From Oceanisphaera sp. IT1-181 (GTDB taxonomy: Bacteria; Pseudomonadota; Gammaproteobacteria; Enterobacterales; Aeromonadaceae): a stretch of 64,000 nt of DNA. A program made the translations under genes and the position numbers. Below the pieces are notes generated by a model. The model searched no databases and was not told the DNA's origin. It saw nothing but the letters and a program-made list of their open reading frames with translations. The DNA is taken from contig NZ_CP136856.1 of NCBI RefSeq assembly GCF_033807535.1, forward strand, positions 2,103,001 to 2,167,000, written 5' to 3'. This document shows positions 1 through 5,924 of the stretch, piece after piece (the stretch's first letter is position 1; every line of letters begins with the position of its first letter).

Positions 1-279
1 CCAAATGGTGAGTCGGGTGCGCGAGCTGGCGCGCATATTGCGCCATTTATCTTCATCAATTTCCACCACTATGGTGCCGGTGCCATCTTGAAACAGGTAT
101 TTTTCTTTACCGACTTGCTCGACCACATAGCCAGTGAGGCGAATATCATGGTCGTCATTCATGCGCAGCGCTTGGGCCACCGAGACCTGAGGTTGGTCAT
201 AAGAAAAATTAGAGCCAGCAACCGCAGTGCCTGCCAGTAGGGTTAAGCCCAAGGTGGCGCTAAGCAGAGTTTTATTCAT
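1..279 (-). CDS. YgiW/YdeI-type periplasmic OB-fold protein (C-terminus beyond window)
   Basis: Not a complete ORF here: 93 codons from an ATG at 279 run off the window edge. The translation begins with a signal peptide (MNKTLL, then a hydrophobic core ending near residues 18-21, TAVA). The mature part reads VSVAQALRMNDDHDIRLTGYV and then KYLFQDGTGTIVVEIDED. This pattern (variable start, then YLF-D-TG-I-VEID) is typical of the YgiW/YdeI bacterial OB-fold family. These are small periplasmic stress-tolerance proteins of poorly known mechanism. The usual length is about 115-130 residues, so roughly 25-35 are missing. Family call is by pattern recognition; no specific role can be assigned. Confidence 0.75.
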   Translation of the reverse strand, partial: MNKTLLSATLGLTLLAGTAVAGSNFSYDQPQVSVAQALRMNDDHDIRLTGYVVEQVGKEKYLFQDGTGTIVVEIDEDKWRNMRASSRTRLTIW

Positions 280-469
280 GATGAGCCCTTTAATTTATGG
301 TCTGTAGAATAGCTTTATGGGAATAATTTTTGCCGAGAATAGTCATTACTCATCAGGGTGACTAGCGATTAAGGTTTCAATCGGACAAGTTTGGACCACT
401 GGATCAGCGCCGAGCACCCAGCGCTTAGCACCAAGCTCAACAAAGGGCGGTGTTTATCTTTATGCTGTC

Positions 470-493
470 ATCCTCTTGAGCGTCAGGATCTCG
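470..493 (+). repeat. Short dispersed repeat, copy 1 (imperfect hairpin)
   Basis: 24 bp matching 1071-1094 at 22 of 24 positions. It begins ATCCT and carries AGGAT near its end, so it can fold into a small hairpin around the shared core TTGAGCGTCAGGA. It lies in the non-coding stretch between the YgiW-like gene and pnp. Confidence 0.6.
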
Positions 494-569
494 CTTTGGC
501 TCTTAGTGACTAAAGACTTTTTTGCCACGGAGCGCACGGAAAAATAGTGATCAGATCTGAATAACATCG

Positions 570-597
570 GTGAAGGGTGAAGCGTAAAGGGTGACAG
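570..597 (+). repeat. Heptad tandem array (4 units)
   Basis: Four consecutive 7-bp units in strict phase: GGTGAAG, GGTGAAG, CGTAAAG, GGTGACA. Part of a family of intergenic 7-bp arrays seen at about ten sites in this window. Confidence 0.6.
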
Positions 598-641
598 AGG
601 GGGGGAAGAGAGCGCGCTAATTGCAGCACCGAAATCCGCTC

Positions 642-905
642 TTATACCAATCGTATTAATTATTTGGTCAGCCTGACAGCTGGATTTAATGTGATTGTTT
701 TTTGTAGTGTGCCCACCTTGTTGGTAGGTAAAGAGTATCGGCACGGTTTGGGTTTTGTTATTAAAACCATCCTGCTTCGCAGGACCACCGAACAAGTGGG
801 TGGACTACAACACACGCTTTTTGTAGAAGCCTGCTTTAGTTAGCTATGCAATGGGGCTTTTATGTCGATCTTAAATAGAACGATGATTTAGTGTGTTTGG
901 TATTA
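642..905. mobile_element. MITE-like non-autonomous element candidate (about 260 bp)
   Basis: The left edge reads TTATACCAATCGTATTAATT and the right edge, reverse-complemented, reads ATACCAAACACACTAAAT. The two ends share ATACCAA and weaker similarity beyond it, like imperfect terminal inverted repeats. Inside lies a long imperfect palindrome: TGTAGTGTGCCCACCTTGTT near 704-723 faces a related inverse copy near 783-812. It encloses two small perfect hairpins (GGTTTT/AAAACC and CCTGC/GCAGG). No transposase is encoded. The 111-codon minus-strand reading frame across it has no recognisable features and is best seen as a by-product of the repeat. Confidence 0.45.
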
Positions 906-910
906 TTTTG

Positions 911-1006
911 TCTTTGCGAGCGTAGCGTGGCAATCCACTCTTTTAATTCAGCATTCAGCATTTAAAACCATGGATTGCCGCGTCGCTGCACTCCTCGCAA
1001 CGACGA
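911..1006. repeat. Palindromic dispersed-repeat-like element (GCGAGCG...GGCAATCCA)
   Basis: An inverted pair: TTGCGAGCGTAGCGTGGCAATCCA at about 914-937, described here by its key parts TTGCGAG, AGCG and GGCAATCCA, and its inverse TGGATTGCCGCGTCGCTGCA onward at 971-1006 (ending CTCCTCGCAACGACG). The arms differ by small gaps. Between them are ATTCAGC heptad units and TTTAAAACC. Sequences with this core recur as palindromic repeats in several proteobacteria, from memory; copy number in this genome cannot be judged here. Confidence 0.55.
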
Positions 1007-1070
1007 GCTGGAGGATATTGCGAGCTCTGTGCCGCTCTTAATCTTTAGCTCGGCGCTGTTTTTGGCCACC

Positions 1071-1094
1071 ATCCTATTGAGCGTCAGGAGCTCG
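1071..1094 (+). repeat. Short dispersed repeat, copy 2
   Basis: Second copy of the 24-bp repeat at 470-493 with two substitutions (C to A at position 6, T to G at position 20). Same orientation, about 600 bp apart, flanking the MITE-like and palindromic elements. Confidence 0.6.
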
Positions 1095-1115
1095 GTTTTA
1101 ATGTCTGGGTTTATC

Positions 1116-1143
1116 CCCTCACTCCTTACACATCACCCTTCAC
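1116..1143 (-). repeat. Heptad tandem array, inverted orientation
   Basis: Four in-phase 7-bp units on the plus strand (CCCTCAC, TCCTTAC, ACATCAC, CCTTCAC), which read GTGAAGG, GTGATGT, GTAAGGA, GTGAGGG on the minus strand. A further short in-phase run (GGTAAGG, GATGAAG, CGCAAAA) follows at 1207-1227. The rest of 280-1240 holds no gene that I can support. Confidence 0.55.
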
Positions 1144-1242
1144 AGTCTTTATAAGGATCTGGACACTAGGCACGGCCTGTTAGGACGCTCCGTCACAGCC
1201 AAAATCGGTAAGGGATGAAGCGCAAAACTATTGATAACCATA

Positions 1243-1274
1243 AAAAAAGCCGAGACAGTGTCTCGGCTTTTTGT
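1243..1274 (-). terminator. Rho-independent terminator of pnp
   Basis: Perfect 11-bp stem AAGCCGAGACA/TGTCTCGGCTT followed on the minus strand by a run of T. It lies about 25 bp past the pnp stop and ends the rpsO-pnp transcript. Confidence 0.9.
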
Positions 1275-1300
1275 TTGCTATTTTTGACGTATCCGGCTAA

Positions 1301-3592
1301 TTACTCAGCGGTTTTATCGTCATTATTAGCAGGTGCAGCTTCATCTGCTTGAGCAGGGGCTACGGTAACTGTAGTTCTTGGAGCAACAGTAGCCGGTGTA
1401 ACTACTGGAGCAACTACTGGAGTGGCTGTTGTTTGAGTAGCCTCAACGGTAGGCGCAGTTTGCACTGGCGCTTCAGTTGTGGCTTCTGTGGTTTGCTCTT
1501 CTGCTACGCTTGGCTCTTTCGCTTCTTTAATGGATAAGCGAATGCGGCCTTGGCGGTCCACTTCTAATACCTTAACGGCAACCGTGTCACCCACAGTCAA
1601 ATGATCCGAGACGTTTTTAACGCGCTCTTCGGTGATTTGTGAGATGTGCACTAAACCGTCTTTGCCCGGCAGAATGTTAACGAAGGCACCAAAGTCGGCT
1701 AGACGTACTACCTGACCTTGATAAATAGTGCCTGGCTCCACTTCTGCGGTTAACTGCTGAATACGGCTAATGGCCAATTTTGCAGCTTCGCCATCAACGG
1801 CGGCAATTTTAACGGTGCCATCGTCATCCAGCTCTATGGTAGTGCCGGTTTCTTCGGTCAGCGCACGAATAGTGGCGCCACCTTTACCAATCACATCACG
1901 GATCTTCTCTGGGTTAATCTTGATGATGTGAATGCGCGGTGCAAAGTCAGAAATCTCTTCGCGTGGCGCTTGCATGGCTTCGTCCATCACTTTTAGGATG
2001 TGCAAACGGGCGTTGCGCGCCTGATTTAATGCCGCTTCCATGATGTCTTTGGTAATGCCTTCGATTTTAATGTCCATTTGCAGTGCGGTAATACCCTGAG
2101 TAGTACCGGCCACTTTAAAGTCCATGTCGCCTAAGTGATCTTCGTCACCCAAGATGTCAGACAAGACGACATAACCTTCGTCTTCTTTCACCAAGCCCAT
2201 AGCAATACCGGCCACTGAGGCTTTAATCGGCACACCTGCGTCCATCAATGCCAGTGACGTACCGCACACGGATGCCATAGAAGAAGAACCGTTCGACTCG
2301 GTAATCTCTGCAACCACACGTACGGTATACGGGAAGACGTCAACGCTTGGCATAATTGCCGCCACGCCGCGCTTAGCCAAACGACCGTGACCAATTTCAC
2401 GACGCTTAGGGCTGCCCACCATGCCAGTTTCGCCGACACAATAGGGAGGGAAGTTATAATGCAGCATGAAGTTGTCGGTGCGGGTACCGGTCAGCTCATC
2501 AATCATCTGAGCATCACGCTGCGTGCCGAGCGTGGCAACCACTAAGGCTTGAGTTTCACCGCGCGTAAACAGTGCCGAGCCGTGAGTGCGTGGCAATAAG
2601 CCGGTGGCCACATCCAATGCACGGATCATGTCCGGTTCGCGACCGTCTATACGCGGCTCACCGCGCACGATACGACCACGGACTATGTGCTTCTCAAGGG
2701 CGGAGAAGTGCTCTTGTACTTCTTTGGTATTTTGCTCTGGGTTACTGGCTAATACCGCCGCCATAACTTTAGCTTTGATCACGCTCAGTGCATCACGGCG
2801 CGCGGTTTTATCGGTAATGCGATAGGCTTCGCCCACCTCATCCGTTGCCAATTCAGCCACTTGGGCTTTCAGCGCTTCATTTTGTGCTTTTGGCTGCCAA
2901 TTCCAAGGCTGAGTACCCACTTCGGCAGCAAATTCTTTAATGGCGGTCACGGCAGCATTCAGTTGCTCATGGCCATAGACCACAGCACCTAACATCACTT
3001 CTTCTGGCAGGATATTGGCTTCAGACTCAACCATCAATACCGCATTCGCCGTACCGGCAACCACTAAGTCCAGCTCACTGTTACCAAGTTCAGTCACAGT
3101 CGGGTTTAACACGTACTCGCCATTGATATAACCCACGCGTGCAGCGCCGATTGGCCCGGCAAACGGCAGACCTGAAATGGCCAAGGCCGCAGAGGTACCC
3201 AGCAGCGCAATAATGTCCGGTGAAATCTCAGGATTCACAGATACGACAGTGGCAATCACTTGCACTTCGTTTTTAAAGCCCGCGGGGAATAACGGACGAA
3301 TAGGACGGTCAATCAAACGTGAAGTTAGCGTTTCACCTTCTGATGGGCGGCCTTCTCGTTTAAAAAAGCTGCCAGGAATTCGGCCTGCCGCATAGGTGCG
3401 CTCTTGATAGTTAACGGTTAACGGAAAAAAGTCTTTGCTTTCATCCGCATCGCGCTTGCCCACGACAGTAACCAGAACGGCGGTATCATCAATGCTGGCC
3501 ATTACGGCACCGCTTGCCTGACGCGCCATAACGCCAGTTTCTAGGGTTACCGTATGTTGGCCATACTGGAAGGTTTTTACGATAGGATTCAC
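1301..3592 (-). CDS. pnp: Polyribonucleotide nucleotidyltransferase (PNPase)
   Basis: PNPase degrades RNA 3' to 5' by phosphorolysis and is the exonuclease of the RNA degradosome. The 763-residue protein has the full order: first RNase PH domain (about 10-140), helical linker, second RNase PH domain (about 325-460, with GETQALV and GTRTDNFMLHYNFPP), KH domain (INPEKIRDVIGKGGATI, about 555-615) and S1 domain (GQVVRLADFGAFVNI, about 620-690). The family is usually near 710 residues. This copy carries an extra tail of roughly 65 residues rich in Thr, Ala, Pro and Val, ending in an acidic stretch. It lies downstream of rpsO on the same strand, as in E. coli. Confidence 0.98.
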   Translation of the reverse strand: MNPIVKTFQYGQHTVTLETGVMARQASGAVMASIDDTAVLVTVVGKRDADESKDFFPLTVNYQERTYAAGRIPGSFFKREGRPSEGETLTSRLIDRPIRPLFPAGFKNEVQVIATVVSVNPEISPDIIALLGTSAALAISGLPFAGPIGAARVGYINGEYVLNPTVTELGNSELDLVVAGTANAVLMVESEANILPEEVMLGAVVYGHEQLNAAVTAIKEFAAEVGTQPWNWQPKAQNEALKAQVAELATDEVGEAYRITDKTARRDALSVIKAKVMAAVLASNPEQNTKEVQEHFSALEKHIVRGRIVRGEPRIDGREPDMIRALDVATGLLPRTHGSALFTRGETQALVVATLGTQRDAQMIDELTGTRTDNFMLHYNFPPYCVGETGMVGSPKRREIGHGRLAKRGVAAIMPSVDVFPYTVRVVAEITESNGSSSMASVCGTSLALMDAGVPIKASVAGIAMGLVKEDEGYVVLSDILGDEDHLGDMDFKVAGTTQGITALQMDIKIEGITKDIMEAALNQARNARLHILKVMDEAMQAPREEISDFAPRIHIIKINPEKIRDVIGKGGATIRALTEETGTTIELDDDGTVKIAAVDGEAAKLAISRIQQLTAEVEPGTIYQGQVVRLADFGAFVNILPGKDGLVHISQITEERVKNVSDHLTVGDTVAVKVLEVDRQGRIRLSIKEAKEPSVAEEQTTEATTEAPVQTAPTVEATQTTATPVVAPVVTPATVAPRTTVTVAPAQADEAAPANNDDKTAE

Positions 3593-3736
3593 GTTTTAGA
3601 TTCCTTAATATATGTTTTTAGTCTTTTAATATACCGCCACAGTATACGTGATTATGGGCTAAAGCACAGCGAATGCGGGTGGGCGTAAGTGCGAGGGGTA
3701 ATGTGTCAGATGTCAGGAATGAGGCACAAACACAGC

Positions 3737-3827
3737 CGTACGCTTTACGCCGTAAGCTGTACGATAAAAACGTTAAACCTTCGTCAGTCGAACGTAAGGC
3801 GCGAAACGTAAGGCGTACCGCGTGAGG
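3737..3827. repeat. Degenerate heptad array (13 units) in the pnp leader
   Basis: 91 bp between rpsO and pnp that reads as 7-bp units in one unbroken phase: CGTACGC, TTTACGC, CGTAAGC, TGTACGA, then weaker units, then CGTAAGG, CGCGAAA, CGTAAGG, CGTACCG, CGTGAGG. It lies between the rpsO terminator and the pnp start, so it would be in a pnp leader transcript if read through. Confidence 0.55.
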
Positions 3828-3847
3828 CTCGAACTAAAAATCAGGCA

Positions 3848-3876
3848 ACAAAAAAGGGGCCTAAGCCCCTTTTTGT
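3848..3876 (-). terminator. Rho-independent terminator after rpsO
   Basis: AGGGGC-CTAA-GCCCCT stem, with A and T tracts on the two sides, 18 bp after the rpsO stop on the minus strand. Partial read-through would feed pnp. Confidence 0.88.
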
Positions 3877-3893
3877 TAAATTGAGTGTGTCGA

Positions 3894-4163
3894 TTAACGA
3901 CGCAGACCCAATTTAGCTATCAGTGCACTGTAACGTGCTACGTCTTTACGCTTCAAATAGTCCAGCAAGCTACGACGCTGAGATACCATGCGCAACAGAC
4001 CACGACGGCTGTGGTGATCGTGGATGTGCTGCTTGAAGTGACCTTGCAGGTGGTTGATTTGCGCGCTCAGCAAAGCAACTTGTACTTCAGGAGAACCTGT
4101 ATCGCCTTCGCCACGAGCGTTATCAGCTACGATTTGCGCTTTAGTTTCTGCATTTAGTGACAT
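3894..4163 (-). CDS. rpsO: 30S ribosomal protein S15
   Basis: 89 residues, the standard S15 length, almost co-linear with the E. coli protein (MSLNAETKAQIV start; GDTGSPEVQVALLSAQINHL; KDHHSRRGLLRMV-type motif; YLKR end region). S15 is a primary binder of 16S rRNA that opens assembly of the small-subunit platform. It sits between truB (upstream) and pnp (downstream) on the same strand, the conserved arrangement. A strong terminator follows. Confidence 0.98.
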   Translation of the reverse strand: MSLNAETKAQIVADNARGEGDTGSPEVQVALLSAQINHLQGHFKQHIHDHHSRRGLLRMVSQRRSLLDYLKRKDVARYSALIAKLGLRR

Positions 4164-4317
4164 CTTGTGTACTCCAAAAAAAATGAATGTTTTCTCCAGC
4201 CGATCACTAATTCAGCTGGAAAGTAAGCTGCGCATTCTACCAGCTGCATCTGTGTTAGCAACCAGAAAATAGCGAGCCCGGTAAATAAATCAGTTAAGCC
4301 CTTAGCCGTAGGTCACG

Positions 4318-4387
4318 CGTTTTACGTTTAACGTATAGCGTACGGCGTATAGCGTACGGCGTATAGCGTACGGCGTATAGCGTACGG
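4318..4387. repeat. Perfect/near-perfect heptad array (10 units; 4 exact 14-bp copies)
   Basis: Starting CGTTTTA, CGTTTAA, then four exact copies of CGTATAGCGTACGG (4332-4387), which is itself two related heptads, CGTATAG and CGTACGG. Every unit starts with CG and the 7-bp phase never breaks. It lies between rpsO and truB and stops 16 bp from the truB stop codon. Confidence 0.85.
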
Positions 4388-4403
4388 CGGCCTAGTGTCT
4401 TAT

Positions 4404-5339
4404 TTAACGAACCAGGCGTTTGGGGGCCACTTTGCCGTCGTCGTCGATTTCGCCTACACCGATAAACACGCGTTGCTCGCCCACCGTCATGCGCACTTGA
4501 CCCGACGCGGGCGCACCGGCTACTTGTACCGCTTGACCTTGGTTAATGTAACCGGCCACCAGCTCAGACATATTGACTTCCGCCAGGCCTGCCACGGCCG
4601 TATCCATGGGCAGCAACAGTGGGTCCAGCTCCAAGCGCGGCAATATCTCCTGCGCTCGGCAATGCTCGAGCATGGCTTCCAGCTGCTCAAGGGTCACCAT
4701 GCGCTCACTTGGATAGCTGGCCACCGCTAAACGGCGCAATACCGCCACATGGGCGCCACATCCCAGCATCTCGCCCAAGTCATCGACGATAGTGCGAATA
4801 TAAGTGCCCTTGCTGCAGTGAATTTCTAACTCCAGCTCGTCGCCTTCAAAGCGCACTTGGATCAGTTCAAACACCGTAATCGGGCGCGACTCACGTGGCA
4901 CCTCTATACCTTCACGCGCGTAGTGATATAAGGGTTTGCCCTGATATTTTAGCGCCGAATACATTGACGGAATTTGTTGTGTGGTACCGCGAAAACTGTC
5001 CAAGGCTAACGCCAAAGCGTCGGCGGTCACATTAACGGGGCGCGTCTGTACCACTTCGCCATCGGCATCACTGGTATCAGTGCGCTGGCCGAGCTTGGCC
5101 ACCACGCGATAGCGTTTATCTGCTTCCAGCAAAAACTGGGAGAACTTGGTGGCTTCGCCCAAGCAAATGGGCAGCATACCGGTGGCCAGCGGATCTAGCG
5201 CACCTGTGTGCCCCGCTTTTGCCGCCGCATAAATGCGCTTCACTTGCTGCAACGCATCGTTAGAAGTAATGCCTGCTGGCTTATCTAGCAGCAGGATGCC
5301 GTCTACCGCACGGCCACGAAATTGACGCTGACGGCCCAT
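4404..5339 (-). CDS. truB: tRNA pseudouridine-55 synthase
   Basis: Converts U55 in the T-loop of tRNAs to pseudouridine and acts as a tRNA folding chaperone. 311 residues, near the usual size. The catalytic motif GHTGALDPLATGML is present, with the nucleophile Asp at about residue 49. The N-terminal GILLLDKPAGITSN and the mid-protein SKGTYIRTIVDDLG motifs are also clear, followed by a C-terminal PUA-like region. It starts 2 bp downstream of the rbfA stop, so the two are surely co-transcribed. Confidence 0.98.
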   Translation of the reverse strand: MGRQRQFRGRAVDGILLLDKPAGITSNDALQQVKRIYAAAKAGHTGALDPLATGMLPICLGEATKFSQFLLEADKRYRVVAKLGQRTDTSDADGEVVQTRPVNVTADALALALDSFRGTTQQIPSMYSALKYQGKPLYHYAREGIEVPRESRPITVFELIQVRFEGDELELEIHCSKGTYIRTIVDDLGEMLGCGAHVAVLRRLAVASYPSERMVTLEQLEAMLEHCRAQEILPRLELDPLLLPMDTAVAGLAEVNMSELVAGYINQGQAVQVAGAPASGQVRMTVGEQRVFIGVGEIDDDGKVAPKRLVR

Positions 5340-5341
5340 AA

Positions 5342-5794
5342 TTAATCCTTCTTTTCTGCTGCTTGATCTTGGTCCTGATCGTCGTTTTGGTCAGCATCAG
5401 CCTCTGGCTGGTCGGTACCAAACTCTTGGCTACGACGCTCATCTTCGGCAATGGTGCTAGAGACTAAGGTCGAGATGCGCATGCCTTCTACCAAGCTCTG
5501 ATCATAAGTAAAACGCAAATCAGGGGTGATACGCAGTCGCATGGCTTTGCCCACTAGACTGCGAATAAAGCCACTGGCGTCTTTCAGTACTTTCATACCT
5601 TGAGTAATGTTCTCAGGATCGTTATCCAAGAAGGTCACAAACACCTTGGCTGAGCTTAAATCTTTAGACAGCTCAACACCGGATACGGTGATCAAGCGCA
5701 GTCGATCATCTTTAATTTCGCGCTGCAGGATCAAGGCAATTTCTTTTTGTAATTCCTGACCTACACGACGTGAACGGCTAAATTCTCTCGCCAT
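5342..5794 (-). CDS. rbfA: 30S ribosome-binding factor A
   Basis: RbfA binds the immature 30S subunit and aids late processing of the 5' end of 16S rRNA; it is needed for growth in the cold in E. coli. 150 residues with the KH-type core (REFSRSRRVGQELQKEIALILQ start; VSGVELSKDLSSAKVFVTFL; RSLVGKAMRLRITPDLRFTYD). The C-terminus adds an acidic Asp/Gln/Glu tail. It sits between infB and truB in the conserved order, but an intrinsic terminator separates it from infB. Confidence 0.97.
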   Translation of the reverse strand: MAREFSRSRRVGQELQKEIALILQREIKDDRLRLITVSGVELSKDLSSAKVFVTFLDNDPENITQGMKVLKDASGFIRSLVGKAMRLRITPDLRFTYDQSLVEGMRISTLVSSTIAEDERRSQEFGTDQPEADADQNDDQDQDQAAEKKD

Positions 5795-5811
5795 AATATT
5801 GTAATCCCATT

Positions 5812-5837
5812 AAAAAAGGAGCCTTTAGGCCCCTTTA
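5812..5837 (-). terminator. Intra-operon intrinsic terminator between infB and rbfA
   Basis: On the minus strand AAAGGGGCC-TAAA-GGCTCCTTT pairs fully (one G-U) and is followed by TTTTTT. It ends about 20 bp before the rbfA start, so it should attenuate rather than stop the infB-rbfA-truB transcript. Confidence 0.8.
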
Positions 5838-5924
5838 GATTGATTAAGTTAACATAAGAGCGGCCCTCAGCCCGAGGCAAAGGGCCTACTCTTTCAACCT
5901 TTAGTGGTTCAGGTCGGCGTGCCT

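Noticed and set aside
460..795. 111-codon minus-strand reading frame in the first intergenic region
   Set aside because: It crosses a MITE-like element and heptad units, has no ribosome-binding site or domain, and its product reads like translated repeats.
4332..4387. CRISPR array
   Set aside because: The repeats are contiguous 7/14-bp units with no unique spacers and no cas genes nearby.
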